Source of the DNA: Alligator mississippiensis
Lineage: Eukaryota > Chordata > Crocodylia > Alligatoridae
Reading direction: 5' to 3'
Assembly (NCBI RefSeq): GCF_030867095.1
Contig: NC_081827.1
Span: 211,229,310 to 211,293,309 of the forward strand
Length of the DNA stretch: 64,000 bases
Shown: positions 13,643-27,619 of the stretch, one piece after another
Layout: each line of letters opens with the position of its first letter
How positions within the stretch are numbered: the stretch's first letter is position 1
Notes under the pieces: generated by a model
Databases searched by the model: none
What the model was told of the DNA's origin: nothing
The model's input: only the letters and a program-made list of their open reading frames with translations
Translations under genes and position numbers: made by a program

Positions 13643-14340
13643 ATCTAAAGTTCCCACAACAGAGAGCTATCAATGCTTATTATTTGATAATGTTATTTAT
13701 TGAGGACTTGGTTGTATTCCCTTTTGAACATCAAAGAACCGTAGAATTCTTTATGTTATTTAAGTTTAGAACCACCTTAGTTAAAATAAAATGTGTAAGT
13801 CAAGAACTACTGCAAAAGATTTTTTTTAAGACAATCATTTAAATAGAAATATTTCCAGACTCTCTAGGAACTGGAAAGTGCTTTCGGCTACTATTTCAAG
13901 GAGTTATCCTGCTCCTAGGGAAGTTAATAGCAGATGTGATGGAATGGTACAAACAGAACATTTTCACTACTACCAAATCTCCTAAAAAGAATTAAAAGAA
14001 GTGTACAAGAAGGATGGCTGGATACTAATGCATATTCTGGGCGCATATTAGAAAAGAAGTCCATAATGCATTTCACAACACCTAGAAGGATGAACATGTC
14101 TACTAAGACCCAGAAAGATCATAACACCACACAATCCTATTTTACTTCTATTTTTTTACTTGCGTATCTCTGCCAGTTCAACTGAACCAGACTTCAATAA
14201 TCCACATCTTTATACTTAATTTAATCTCTTAATTTAATTTAAAATCTTTAAAGATTTTATTAGATAGAAAAATAAACCTGAACAAATAGAGATTAAAAAA
14301 AACAGGATCCATGTACATACATATTAGCACATTAGAAATG

Positions 14341-14344
<4 letters not shown>

Positions 14345-14374
<30 letters not shown>
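14345..14374. repeat. (TA)n microsatellite
   Basis: About 15 TA units directly abutting the left edge of the palindrome at 14375-14493. Confidence 0.95.
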
Positions 14375-14377
<3 letters not shown>

Positions 14378-14493
14378 CAAAATTGGAATAATATACTTGC
14401 ATCGGTGCTCTTTCTATATATATATCTATATAGATATATTAGATATATATATAGAAAGAGCACCAATGCAAGTATATTATTCCAATTTTGGAA
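14375..14493. repeat. 119-bp near-perfect palindrome
   Basis: Arms 14375-14428 and 14440-14493 (54 bp each) differ at a single position (14403) and are separated by an 11-bp AT-only spacer. The outer ends themselves contain the small palindrome ccaaaattgg. This is either a palindromic MITE inserted at the TA repeat or a local inverted duplication. The near-identity of the arms suggests recent origin or correction between arms. Confidence 0.9.
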
Positions 14494-14811
14494 TTCAACA
14501 TTTAATTTATTTCTACCATTCCCTTGTAGAGGACCTTTATATACCTTCAACATGACACAAGAAAAAGAAGACATGAGAACCTAAGTGATTGGGCTCCTTT
14601 GTGCTAGATGCCCTATACACAAAAACAGAGTCCCTTTCCCAAGCCCTTACAATCTAAAGCCACACAGAAGACACAATAAGCATCTCTAATGAAAATCCTA
14701 TTGAATCTGAACTCAACTAGCAAAATGTTGAAGTATTTAAGTGGTTAATCAGTGAATCAGGTTGCCTCTATTTAAATCCCACAGTTTTTCTCATTGTAAG
14801 GAAATGTCACT

Positions 14812-14823
14812 CCCCCCCCCCCC
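14812..14823. repeat. Poly-C tract
   Basis: An uninterrupted run of C within otherwise unremarkable intron sequence. Confidence 0.8.
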
Positions 14824-15732
14824 GCACTATCTTGTGAATAAGAGAATTCTAATCAAAATGAAAAGAGCAGTTCTGTATTGATTAGCACAATGACTGCAAT
14901 ATTGACTCTGCTTGGTTTCTATCTGTGTTCTTCTACAAGTTCCTTGAGGTGTCTGAGGACCTCAGATATAGGATCATGTTTCTCTCTTAACACTGTGGAA
15001 GGCCCAGGGCTCAATTTACCAAAATCTCTCCAAAAAGAGCAATACATATTGAGCGTTCACAACTTTTTGCTTCAATTTTTGGCCTGACTATGGCAGACAT
15101 ACACCCCTGTTCACTTTGGTCAAAAACCTAAATTGGACAATGGACTAAAATCAGACGTCCGATCCTAGATACTATTAAACCGCTTAGTCCTCCTAAGTGC
15201 ACTGTACTGGAGATGTAGAACCTCCTTATCATCACACACTGTCCCATTCTCCAGAGAAGGGGATGTAGCAATGAATTCCTGAAGGCTGTTTGAAGTCACA
15301 CTGAGGACCTGATCAACCCTTAGGCTGCTGCTTCAAGATCAGATAGGTGCAAAGATAGCTGAAACTCACCTCCGCCACCTTGTCCTTTCTCATCCAAGTT
15401 TTGAGCTAAAGGCAGCTTGACTGAACTAAAGAATTCAGAAGTCCATAATGATTCTTCTGCATTTGATTTAAATCAGCCTTCAGTAAACCTAACTGTTAAG
15501 CACTGCTGACATGCATGCATAAACTCTGGAAGAAGGAGCCATGCTCTATTCCTTCTTTTCTAAAATGCTCATCCTCCCAGCACATGGTCACAGGATTCTA
15601 TTCCATTTCCCTTCTCACTCAACAAGGGCGGTATTAAAATTCAAGCTGCCTGGATATACTGCAAGAAGCTTCAGTTGCAGTGCCATCAGTATATAAATAG
15701 TACTCAGCTCAAGGTGTCAGTTTTATACACCC

Positions 15733-16226
15733 AGGGTAAGTACAGACAGTCAAAAAGCCCAAGGCTGAAAAGATTCACAGGTTACTCTAAGGTGCATAGA
15801 TTAAACTGATGAGCAAGTGAAAAGACTTCTACTTTAGTTTCTGGAAATTCAGCTACATGCCTGCAGTGGCCCAGGCCAGAAGCCCTGGTGCATGAGAGCA
15901 TGCCTCCCTGCTGAGCTGGAGCAGACAGCTTGGGCCAAGGCTAGCTTGCTGACCCTATGAGGAGGGATTGGCAGGGGAGGTACCTGGTATCCAGAGATGC
16001 TGGGGGACTGTGAGTTAACATGAATCTGGAGGGGATCTGAGACAGAAGTTCAATAAACCAATTTAACTTAAATCAGTCAAGTCTGACATCCAGATTTATC
16101 TTAAACTGGTTTCAGCCCATTTGAAAGAAATTTATGTGCACCGAACTTCTGTTGTGTTACAGATTAGAACTGGTTTTCGATCACTTATACTGGTTTGTGT
16201 GTAATTTCTGTCCCTACTCCCAGAGA
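15733..16226. mobile_element. DNA-transposon-like repeat, short copy of the 51.1-52.8 kb family
   Basis: The left end carries GGGTAAGTACAGACAGTC and the right part carries taaactggttt, gaacttctgtt and actggtttgtgtg blocks. The reverse complement of these blocks appears at 51130-51340 (aactggtttaag, taacagaacacaagttc) and 52790-52820 (gactgtctgtactta). That makes this a shorter copy in opposite orientation. No target duplication was identified, so the ends are approximate. Confidence 0.55.
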
Positions 16227-19200
16227 GGACAGACATTACTTTCCCTCTGTCTGGCAAAAGCTGGAGCTTGAATGAAAGCTACAAGATGTTGGCAGGTTGG
16301 AAAAGACAATGGGAAGTGCAAGAGGTTCCCTTCCTTGAGTGTGGATGTGGGGCTATCTTTTGTTATCATGATTCACAATTCCCTCTAAGAGAGCTGATGT
16401 CTTTATAAAAGTTGACATTTTGAAGGCTGTAAGTTTTATATCAGACACTAACAGTTATCTATGTCTTGACTGCCTCCAGATTAGTTTACTGCAGTATGTT
16501 CTAGTTGGTATTCTGTCTGCAGACCTTTCAGAGATTTCAGCTATAGAAATCCACTAGCTGCCTTCCGCAGTCAGTAATTGTTCATACATTAATCATTTTG
16601 CTAAAGATGCAGGGGTCTACCTTTATAGCCTGATTTGTACAGCACATCCATAAAAGTCTAATTTTGGTTTTAGCTGGTAGAAAAAGAGTCTGTGCTTTGC
16701 CAAAACGCTACATTTCAATGACAGTGAAAAGTTCAACCAGCTCAATTAGGTACCCAACTTTAGGAACCTACATTTGAAAATAATGATCTTAATGTTGCTT
16801 TAGATTCTGCATTGTTGAGAAAGTTTGCTTTCTATCTCTTCCCACCTTCAAAAAAATTAATGTCTTTTTTGACAGGCATTTTTGAGGCACAAAGATCTTA
16901 AGGCTACAGAAACCTCCTGCTTTTTTATATACACATTGTTTAGTTTAGAAAATGTACCTTTATTATTGTGCATGTACAAAAAAGGTTGGTAGCAGTCTTC
17001 TGAAAGGATTCCTTTTTTGTTCAAAGGTTTCATTGAATTCAAATTTTTGATAGTTTGTACAAAATGGCATAGCTCGAATTATACTGGAGTTGTAAAGTTC
17101 AGATCCTAATTCTTCAAATACATATTTTAAATTAAACAGTGTTCTTAAAATATATATAAATGTCATTATTCATTCCTCTTTTAACCACTGTGGATAGGAC
17201 TGGATTTTAACTGTAAAATTATGTATAGTCTAATAAAGGTGAAAAATCCTCAGCTGAAGCATGACAAAGGGACCCCTCCATCCCTTCTCAATTTTTCCAC
17301 TGCATAGTTCTCTTAAAAGAGGTATCTCACAAGAGAACCTGAAGAGTGAAAGATTTAAAGTGTGGAACTGAAATGCACCCATCAAAATCAGAATTGTGGT
17401 CCAAACCCAACCAGCTGTCAAATCTAGCAATATGAATGTATGCACACTTCTGCCTAATAAAATTTGAATCAAACACTTTGCATCTGATTCTCCATGTGAG
17501 CTTTTATGCAAACTTCTAAAGTGCAAGGAATCCTGGGGTGGAAGAGCTATTCTGAGAGCTTTCACATAGTTCATGTAATTAGGGAAACCACTTCCTTTGA
17601 TTGTAAGTGTTCAAAACAGCTGAATTTCTTCTGTCAAAGGAACTCTGTGATTTGGGTCATCTCTTTTACTTGCTCTTTCATGTTTCTCAAGATAAGAGGT
17701 GAGACTGTAGAGCACATTATTTAGGGAAAAAAAGATTCCACTTTTTGTTTTAGGGATTGAACTTGGACTATTCAAAAGGCTGTCATTTGGAAATCTATCT
17801 TTTTTTCCCTCCCCCTGTTTCCTTCCTTTTCTGCTAAGCTCTTCAGTGGCTCTAGTGAACATAGTCCAAAATGCCAATTTAAGGCTAAGTGAAAACTGGA
17901 ATATGGTACACAAAGAAGAGGGATTGTAGTTTGTCTTTGTTCTATTTTGGCTGAATATGTAATTATAAAAGAAGCTGTATCTGCAAGACCTTGGTCACTG
18001 TATCATGTTAATTTTTTTTTACTGTTATAAACACTGACCAAGTAAAATGAAAAAACATAGACAGTTTGAAAGGTAAAGGAAGCTACTGTCCTGATATTTG
18101 AAGGTATCTATGGGCTTCTTTCCTTCCCAAAAATGAAGTCAGGTCACCATTTCAAGGCAAAGAACTTGTCACTGGTACTAACAGCCAATGCCAATACTAT
18201 TTCTGTATCGAGTGTCACTTATTCTGAAAGAATTTCTCCAGCCGAACACTCCTGTTAGTGTTGTTACTGAACACTCATCTCAGTAAAGTCTTGGGCAGGG
18301 GAAAAAAGCAATGACTCTACTCTGTTTCTACGGGGCAGTTCTTTGTTTGGGCTTTTTTTTTTAAAGTAGCATAAGATTTCATAGTGCAATTCAGAAAAAT
18401 ATTAAATATGAATGGTGGGTTTGCTAATTAAGAGGATTAATTCATAAGGTTCCCAATTAGAGAAATCACAGAATTCTATATGCAACTATTAGTAAAAATT
18501 CAGTTTTGAAATAAGTATAAATTAGAGGTATAGAACATACTACGTCCAAGCGCATCAAGTCATATCCAACTTCTTCAAAAGAACAGACACAATGGCTTAG
18601 TAGTACAGGGATAGGGACACAATGATAAGTTTGATGCAAATACCTAAACATATATAATAAGGGAAACCAGATGCGAAAAGCGAGCCAAGTTTTGGACCAG
18701 TACACAGTATAACGTCTATTACAAATGCCTGTGAAAGATATTACCAAGATTTAAAAGGAGAGCTGACTTCACAGCTCTGATTTTTACCCTTCTGCCTCTA
18801 AGCACAGCTTTTACCTTCATATGTAAACTCATTACAAAAGGTCATCTCTGTAGAGTCTCTTACTGGTCTTAGTATTAAATGGGAGATAGCCTATTTAAAA
18901 CAAACAGAAAAAAACAAAAGAATCTTTGATAACATCTTTACTACTGTTAAAAATATCCAGGATTCCTAGGACTGAAAGTGATTAGAATTAAATGTAATTT
19001 TTTTTCAAGTTGATAGCACGTAGTCATTCATGTGTTTCATTACTACTAGTTTTCCTTGTTTCTGACGGTCTGTCACAAACAAAGGAGAAAGCATGTAATT
19101 AGACAATATATTTCCAAACCCCCGCAAAGGGACCAGAAGAATTTGATAATTTTGCACCTGAAATAACTTTTTAAAACTATTTTTAATAGTAAGTTTTCAA

Positions 19201-20771
19201 GTCAGAAACTCCACTAAGCTGCACCGACCTAGGAACAGACTATAACTAACCTCAGTGAATACAGGACCCTGTGTGGAGACTGAGCTGTCATTTAGAAGTG
19301 AGGTTCCTTGACTGAATGCTTGCAAAGCTAACCTGGCAGATGAGAACTAAAGCAGATCAGTTCAGCACTCTCTTCCTACCTTTGCCTACAGCTCCCTTGC
19401 TTCAGCTGCAGCTACCGATTGCTTAGTAGATCTTCAACAGTCTCGTTTGTTTTCACTGCTGCTACTGAAAACTCCATATCTCAATTACAAAAAGTAGATT
19501 ATTTACTTATCTAAATAGCACTATAAAATTTTACCTTTCCCCTATAACACAATGATGCTTTTCGGTGTTGACAGTAACACTGCTATAAATTTTACAATAA
19601 TAATCAGACTGTTTTTCTCATAAGCACTCAATCATCTGCAGCCTTGTCTGTGTAATTTTACACAGTGAAAGAGGAAAAAAAATGAAAGGATCTTATTCTC
19701 CCCTCTTCTATTCCTCTGGAAGGGCCAAGCACAAACCTAGCAGGAAGCTCCAGGTTAGTGTTGCCATAGGGTGAAGAGATGGCTTAGCACCCAACTCTTC
19801 AGATCAGCCAGCAATTCAACCCAGAACACTGATAATATAATAGGAAAGGTAGCACTAATAATATTTAGCCAACAGCAAGGGTTTCAAAAATAGTTTTTAA
19901 ATTTAAAAAAACAGTTTTAAGTTCAATGTGATTTTTCTTTTAAAATAGCAAATTATACAAATAATTCATAACCACACAATCCAGCAGGTGGAGATGGTTT
20001 CATCACATTTAGAAAAAGGAGCAGTGTGACATTTTTGTTATTTGTCTTCATTGGCACCATTACAGCAGCACACTAATAGAAACTGCCCTCTCTTAACGTA
20101 TTTAAATACAAGAGTTAACTAAGAAGCTGCTTTCTACGTTTTTTCTGCACTGCACAGCTAAGATAAACAGGAACTGAATGTTTCTTTACAACTGTTTATA
20201 TAACCCTCTTAAAATGAAACTTTCTTCGTCAGCACCTTATTAAGTGGAGGTAGGTAAACATCTAAGAACCTTTACAAGTTTGTGTTGTATCCTTTTTACT
20301 TAAAAATTAAGATAATTTACATTCTAACCTTGACAGTGGCATCAAAATATATTATATTTTCAACAAAACAATATATTCTAATATATCATCCAGCTACCTC
20401 ATGAACATGCAGTGTCATCCAGATACCTCATGGACATTCAATATAAAGAAAATAAGCTTAGCAAGAAACGAACACGGATCACAAAAAGGAAAGCATTTGT
20501 ACACCTGCCAGATGCTTTACTGTTATTCTCAGAGGAAATAAGTAGTTACTGAAGAGCTCATTATTATTTGTTTTATAAAACATTGAGATTCCAGTCTAGG
20601 TCTAGGTACTAGACATACATATAATGAAAAGCTGTTCCTTCATTCACCATTTTACGTTGCCATTTGCCAATACAGAAAGCAAATGCATACTGTATGCATA
20701 CACACATTCAAATAATCTGGAAGAATTCTCCCAGGTTTGTTCTCCTGATAGAAAAAAAATAACCAGTTGGA

Positions 20772-21216
20772 TGTACAGACATTCAAACAGAGAGGCCCTG
20801 AAGAGTGGAGATCCTGCAGTATAGATGCTATGCAGCTGGGGGAGGGAGGGGAGGGCTGTGCATAGATCAATCTCTATATCCTCTGCAGGTTCTTAGTCTG
20901 CCTGGCAATAGATGGGGATTGCAAAGGGGGTGTGTTTTGCTACCTGCTGCAGCAGCAGAGTCCAGCAAGCAACACGCTATATCCCTGGGGAGAGGTGATG
21001 CTGGAGGTCTGTGGTCTCTTCCAAAACAGCATGTACAGATATTAGCTGTCCCAGGAGAAACTGTCCTGGGACGGATTTAAATCTGGTTGTTCCCAAGTTA
21101 TTTTTCTCCCAGGGCAGGCATGTTTCTTCTGGGAGAAAAAGCCTAAACATTTTTACATGTGTGGTTTCTCTTGGGAGAGCAGTGACTCTCCCAGGAGAAA
21201 CTGTATGTCTGTACAA
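20772..21216. mobile_element. Probable DNA transposon remnant
   Basis: gtacagacat at the left and its complement atgtctgtac at the right bound a segment rich in repeated 'ctcccaggagaaactg' blocks in both orientations (about 21050, 21110, 21130 and 21190). The repeats suggest an internally duplicated non-autonomous element. No target duplication could be assigned. Confidence 0.4.
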
Positions 21217-21396
21217 GGCCTACTAGTCTAAATTACTGAGCCAAAGCTTATTGGCTTAATCAGTAAATACTAGCAATATTTATGTAAGCTTCTCCAAAGC
21301 CTACATAAGAGAGACCATTTGCTGCATGAAACTGATTTCTAATCCAGGCTCCCTGCTTGGTGTCTCACAGTCCAATAGAGGGGAATCATTTTACCA

Positions 21397-21661
21397 CAGT
21401 GGACATGTCTACACATTCATTAATGTGCCTTAGCTACTGCGCGTTTAGATTAGTACTCACTTAATAAAGTACTAACTAAATGTGCAGTACCTGGAGTTAC
21501 TGTGCAGTAGCGCTGATGCACGGTTATTTAGTGACGCTTACTGTGCATTAGCTTAATAACACTGCGCAGTAGGCTATTAACACAGTTTGTGCTGTGATGT
21601 GCTACTGCGCAATGTTACTAGGCTAATGGGCAATAAGCATCTTGTGTAAACGTACCCAGTG
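21397..21661. mobile_element. hAT-like MITE (265 bp)
   Basis: Termini CAGTGGACATGTCTACAC and GTGTAAACGTACCCAGTG are imperfect inverted repeats. The flanks ttttacca (21389-21396) and tttaccaa (21662-21669) share a 7-bp match at a one-base offset. The interior is full of 'actgcgcagta' style short inverted repeats. A related element with the same terminal signature occurs at 40538-40871. Confidence 0.7.
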
Positions 21662-22984
21662 TTTACCAAATTTAAACAAGGATGAAAAAATAAATGCCTT
21701 TTACCACCCAACCCCTTGCATAAGCCATTTCAAAGCAAAACTCTATTATTACATTCCAAACTATTTTAAAATAACTGCATAAATATGATACTCAAAACTT
21801 TCATTAAAAAAAAATCTATAAACAGTTGCAGAAATAACGCCCAAACCGTGAACTGATTATTAACTGACGTAAGGATGTGTGCCTGAGTCTGCAAACATGT
21901 GAACGTCTGAAACAATAGATGTGAGAAAAATGCGACTTGGACACATTAATATCAAAGAGCCATTAACAATCAGGTCTGAAGACAGTTAAAATGCCCACAA
22001 TAAGAGTTTTGCAGTAGATCATTTCAGCAGAAACTTTGGGTCACTGAGGAGGTCAGAGGAGGTGACACACTAGGGCAGCTATTTGATGTCAAAGGATAAA
22101 TGAGCATAGATTAATGAGCAATGCAGCCTTCCCACCAAATTTAAGATTTGTTTTCATCTCTTGAAAAGGAAGAGGGAGGTGAGATGCAGACATTTTCTGA
22201 GGCTTAAAGCTTCAACAGCTTCCAGGACAACAAATATTTAAGCCACTCCCTGAGCCTCTCTGAAGTTAAAAACCACAATTATCCTATGTACCGGTGCTAA
22301 ATACTGAAACTTTCAATGACAAATTCTGCGAATCAGTAACACAACAATTTACAGCATATTGAAAATTTTAAATTTTGAAATAACATAAATCATGCTACTA
22401 AAATAAAGAACAGTAAGAATATCATCCTGATTGAACAGGACACACTGGACAGTTGTCAGCATGTTTTTTCCACAATCTAATCAAGGTATTTGGGAGAGAT
22501 GCTTAGGCAAAAATCAAATCTAGTTTACATATTAATTTTTTTTAACAACTTAATAAGCAAAAACAAGATTCCTCCCGTCTACCTGATAATTTTTATTCCA
22601 CATTTGTAGAAAGCTGATGGTAAGTCTTGCTTATGTTCAAAATATGTAGCCAATTTAGATAAACCAACTTTCAAGATTATTTAGTTAAAACCAATTCAAA
22701 CCCTTGTGTACGTGAATTTGTTTTAAAGAGGTTTATTTCAGTTTAGCTTAAGTCAAGTCCTAAATGAATTTTAGCTAACCAAAAATAAGTCTGGCTTTAG
22801 AAAAAAATGTAAGAATGTCTACATTCACTAGAATGTCAGGTAGATTTGTACTTTATAGATTTGCATCTGTATCTTATAAAATTCTACTCATCCAAGAAAA
22901 GACTTATTTTAAGTAAGTAGGCAAGCCAAAAAAATCATCAGCATCATCAGCAGCTGTGGCAAAGTAAACTCTAATAGATTATAG

Positions 22985-23272
22985 CCAGATTCAGACATTA
23001 ATCACTTTTACTGGTATAAGCAATTGGAAACCAGTCTCTACCCATAGTAGAACAGAAGCTTGGCACACAAAACCGGTCTATACCTGTAACAGAACAAAAG
23101 TTCAGCACACATAGATTGGTTTACAAATTGAGGAACCAGGTAAGATTTGCCCCCCTCAACCAAAGGGCAGATGTGTGGTATGTTTGTTACAGATCAAATT
23201 ATGCCACTTACAAAATTGTGTAACTTAAATTGATCCTGCCTCAGGTTTTCTGAACGTGTGTACCTAGCCTAT
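22985..23272. mobile_element. DNA-transposon remnant related to the 15.7/51.1 kb family
   Basis: Contains ctgtaacagaacaaaagttcagcacacat and taaa/actggtt blocks shared with 51190-51260, and ends near gtgtacctagcctatgtg, an inverted counterpart of its left end. Coordinates are approximate. Confidence 0.45.
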
Positions 23273-23567
23273 GTGCTTAGATTATGTGCCTGAAGTGGTA
23301 CATTTTTAGACATTTGTAAGAGACTGGATGGGAGAATGGAAGAAATCCCCTACAGGAAAAGAGCAGAAGACTAAACTTTGCAGCAAAGATGGTTCTTACT
23401 AGATGTCTCTACCCTGTCCACAGCTATTTGTTGACGAGAAGAGTAGACTACTCACATTACTCTACACATACACAGAACAGTCAGTTTCATAACTGCTGCA
23501 GAATCGCTGCAGATGACTACAGAGCCTTCCTTAGAGTCAAGTATTCTGAATTTTTTTTTTTACCAAA

Positions 23568-23600
23568 AATAAATACATAAATAAATAAATAAATAAATAC
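23568..23600. repeat. (AAAT)n microsatellite
   Basis: Tandem aaat/aata units, interrupted once. Confidence 0.9.
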
Positions 23601-23764
23601 ATTTTAAAAAAGGACAAAGTGAAGACAAAAGCAAGGACAGCTGCAGACACCTTTTCACATAAATCAAGCAGGTTCTCACAAAACTTTCTTCTATGTACTC
23701 TACAAGTTAAAGTGAGATTTTTATAATTGTTAACAAAAACATTCTATAAAAACTGATTTATACA

Positions 23765-23912
23765 CATTTAGATTTGTAGTATCTGAAGGATCTCAGAAGA
23801 TCATCTAATTCTTAATCAGCCTCAAGGCAGGGGAGCCTATGCCTAGACCACCCCTTGCAAAGATTTGTCTAACCTATTCTTAAAAGACTTACTGATACCA
23901 GGCTGAAAGGAA
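23765..23912 (+). mobile_element. CR1 LINE 3'-region fragment
   Basis: Degenerate text of the CR1 3' region in sense orientation: agatcatctaatt, caaggcagg, and the hallmark ttgtctaacctattcttaaaa block. Old and diverged, with no reading frame. Confidence 0.55.
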
Positions 23913-24779
23913 TATATATACATACATGTCAAGTTAGTAAAACAGTATTAAAAATGCCTTTCATAGTGTATACCTCCCAGAACAGAGAGCTATTCAAGGT
24001 TTGGCATCAAGATTTTACAAACTACAAGCAAAAAGAACATTTCTATTTTTAGTTCTGTCTAGATTAAGTATCAATTTCAATTTGGTTGGTATTATTCTGT
24101 TTTACTCTGTTGCTTTACTCTTATTGCTTATGAAAGTCATTGGCAGTTCCTACTCTTGTGACCCAGATTTCACATTACCACATACTCTCTTTTAAGACTG
24201 CAAACATTTATGAGGTAGTCAAATGACATGCATGTGATTACACTCCTCATATTGGAAGCTACAAATGTGTGCACCCTTTACTGGAGAGACCCATCTTAGA
24301 GATGTATCATGATGTGAAAATGCAAAGAAGCTGTCTTAGTTTATCACGTTCCAAGTGTACGTTATGCAGCAGTTCAAAAAAATTAATAAAATTCTTGACA
24401 TCATGTACACAGGAAATACTGACAATATTAAACTAATTAGCACTGGCAGTTGTCAGATTTCAAAGAACACGGCATCAAGACTAATGAAAACATATTTTTA
24501 CACTTGATTATCAAAAAAAAAATCTAACTACACTGTATATGCATGACCAAACAGTCCATAAAACACAACAGCACACCCAACCTAACAGCTTTTTTCAAAA
24601 GTATCAAGACTAATGAACTCCTGGTTCTTTAGCAAAACTGTAATTAAAACAAAGGTAAACGAAAAAACTAAACCATGATTCTCAATCTTGTTCCTCAGAG
24701 CTTGTACAGGTCACCATCAGCACCTTCTATATATACTGTAAGAGATGAATTTTCTTACTGCTAGTATGATGCATATAAC

Positions 24780-25474
24780 TAGGGTGGCCATAATTATTTT
24801 AAGGAAATTCAGGATGGGGGGTGCCATGGGGCACGTGCGTACACACACACACACTCTGCGGGTCACCTAGTGACATGTGCATGCATGTGTACACACACAC
24901 TTGTGCACACACATGTGCCACAGCAGCACTGTGCAGCAGTGGGCAGGGGCAGGGCCGGAGCAGCTGTTGGGATCACAATGCCTTTCTGAGGCTAGGGCTG
25001 CAGGCTGGGGCCAGTATGAACTGGGAAGTGCGGTGCCTTTCTGACCAGGGCTACAGACTAGAGTCAGGGCTTGGGGCAGAACACTGGCTGGGTTGGGGGC
25101 ACTGTGTGGGCTCTGTCTGACTCACAGCTGTGGCCCTATCCTGGCACCTCCAGCCGCATCCTGGCCGTGCACCCTGAGCCAAATGGGCACAACCAGCCCT
25201 GGTCCTGCACCTCCCTCCCTGGTTAGGGCAGGGCACGGTCAGGCCTTCTGTATTGGGGCTGCAATGTGGCTAGCTTAGCCTGGCCCAACCTAGGGGCTCA
25301 CAGCCAGGATGCAGCTGAAGGTACCAGGATGTTACTGGAGCTGAATCAGCATGGGGCAGACAGAGCCCACATAGCAGCCCCAGCCCCAGCAACAAAGGCA
25401 CTGTGCTCCCTAACACCACCCCCCCTCTAAAATCTGGGACTGTCCCAGGCAATACAGGGCATATGGTCACCCTA
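24780..25474. mobile_element. hAT-type element (695 bp)
   Basis: Termini TAGGGTGGCCATAATT and GGCATATGGTCACCCTA are inverted repeats. It is flanked by an exact 8-bp target duplication, catataac, at 24772-24779 and 25475-25482. The interior is GC-rich with CA microsatellite patches near 24840-24910. Open frames in the interior are short and unrecognisable, so this is a non-autonomous copy. Confidence 0.88.
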
Positions 25475-27437
25475 CATATAACTAAATGACCCTTTATGTA
25501 TGAAAGTGTATGTGTTATAAAAGAAAAAATAAATAAAAGCCCCAGATAACAGTAAACAAATTAGAATATTATTATGGACCATTGACAATTTAAGGAGACC
25601 TTGGCAAACTATTAGAGTACTTCTAAGGAACAGCAATATTAAAATTTAATTCCAATATTTCAAGCAAAATTACACTAATAAAATCTGAGTTATGCACCAA
25701 AATTTGCACCTAAGAATTAGTACAATTCTTTGCACAATTATTTTAATTTACTCATAGGTTACTTATTGTTATAAATCTCATTTACAATCTATCTCTATCA
25801 AGAAAATCTGCTACAAAAGATACTTACGGAAATGAACTGCAGCACCATAAGAATCTCAGATTCTTTAAATTCTTCTTTAAAAATAAAGAAGAAATATATT
25901 TCCAATTGCATGCCTCACTTATGAGCAATGGTCACTCAAAAGTCATGCCAGATGCCATGACTTGTAACAAATAAAGAATAAATTTGAAAGATACACATTA
26001 CAACTGAAGGGATTTAGGCCAGCAGATGTTGTTCAGCCAAAATATACAGTGTCACTACATAAAACATTACATTTCATCAGTCCCCTCCAAAGGAAATCTA
26101 TGCAGGTGAGTGTTAGGGAGTCCTGAAGATGTGCTGTAATATGCAGGATAAGACCTCTGAGCCCAAGCCCACTCTGACTGATCTGTCAAATCAGAGTCCT
26201 CAACCTGAATTCATTCAGATCCCAGACAAAAAGAACCAAGTAAAATTTATGGGTGTAGCAGGGTATATTATCCCTTGAAAAAATGGCCAAAAATTATAGT
26301 TGGGGCATGCATCCAAGGGAACAAACCAACATTCCTGTCATGTAGCAACTATCTTCTGACACAAATTTTAATCATCATACTACTACAGTATTTTGATTCA
26401 GGAAATGCTGCTTTCTATAAAGTAACCCACAAATCACCGACCGGTCTGGACTGGATAAGTGAAGTTGCAATTTTAATAATAATTGTGTACACTTGGGGCT
26501 TTCAAAATGAACAGAAGTCTTATATTGAGTTTTGGCTTTGATATTTAAAAGAAAGTTTTGCAGAGTATTTTTTTCCATCTAAACATACCTATTTATCTGC
26601 AATTCTAAAAAATGTGCACTCCCATTTCATATCCAGTCACAATTTATTGTTTTGCCTATAAAAAGTTGGTGTTACAGAGGTCTTTCCATTTCTCACAATT
26701 ATTTTAAGATGTCTTCCAACATAGCTGTATAAGCCAACACTGAGCAATGGCCATTGGTATATTTATATGCTTCTTTGAATATGTATTTCAATTGGGTATG
26801 TAGTTAGACACTCATTTTATGTGCTAGAACTCATCCCACTTGGGTATATAAAAACTCGAATTTTTCTCTCTGGCTTCTAGTTTATTTGTTTTGTTTTTAA
26901 GTGTTGTTGAAAACCCTAAATAATTCAAGAAAAAAAGACACAGTAGCTTTCTTGGCTAGGTTTCTGCCATTGGAATCAGAGCTCCCAGTGACACTCCATT
27001 CCTGAGAGCAAAGTCCCTCAAAGCTCTCTCTTGTTGAGAGAGCTTGTTTTCTCTTTAATCAACTGTTATGGCTCACTGGTAGTAGTTAATAGAAACAAAA
27101 GATAATCAGTCAGGGAGTATAAAAGAATGGGTATTTACCAAAAGAAAGTTTACTTTCTAAGGTGGCAAGGGCAATTGCTTTCTCAGCTTAAATATTAACT
27201 ATCCAAATATCTACTAAACAACAAAACTATATACATCTCTAACAAGTTACTGTTCTGCTCTATTCAGAAAAGTAGTTGCTAGGATGATCACATTTAGCCA
27301 TGCATTACGCTTTTCAGTCATAATTCTTGATAAGCTTGATAAAAAGGGACCTTATTATGACCCCTACTATAACAGGACCCATTTAATTTCACTCAATTAT
27401 CCCAATATTTAACACTATATCCTGCGCTAGACAAAAG

Positions 27438-27608
27438 CAGTGGTTCTCAACCTTTTTGATCCAATGGTCCATCTCCATCCAACCCCACTTTCCACCCCAT
27501 AACTGACCTCCCCCTCAATCTCATGCACAGCCCCATAGTCCTGGCATCCCACCCACAGTATCTCCAGAGACCGCTGATGGACAGTAGGCTACTGATTGAG
27601 AACCACTA
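27438..27608. mobile_element. hAT MITE (CAGTGGTTCTCAA type)
   Basis: Starts CAGTGGTTCTCAACCTTTTT and ends ATTGAGAACCACTA, a typical hAT inverted repeat with the last base mutated. The presumed 8-bp flanks gacaaaag and gactactg agree only at five positions, so the insertion is old. Confidence 0.7.
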
Positions 27609-27619
27609 GACTACTGTAT

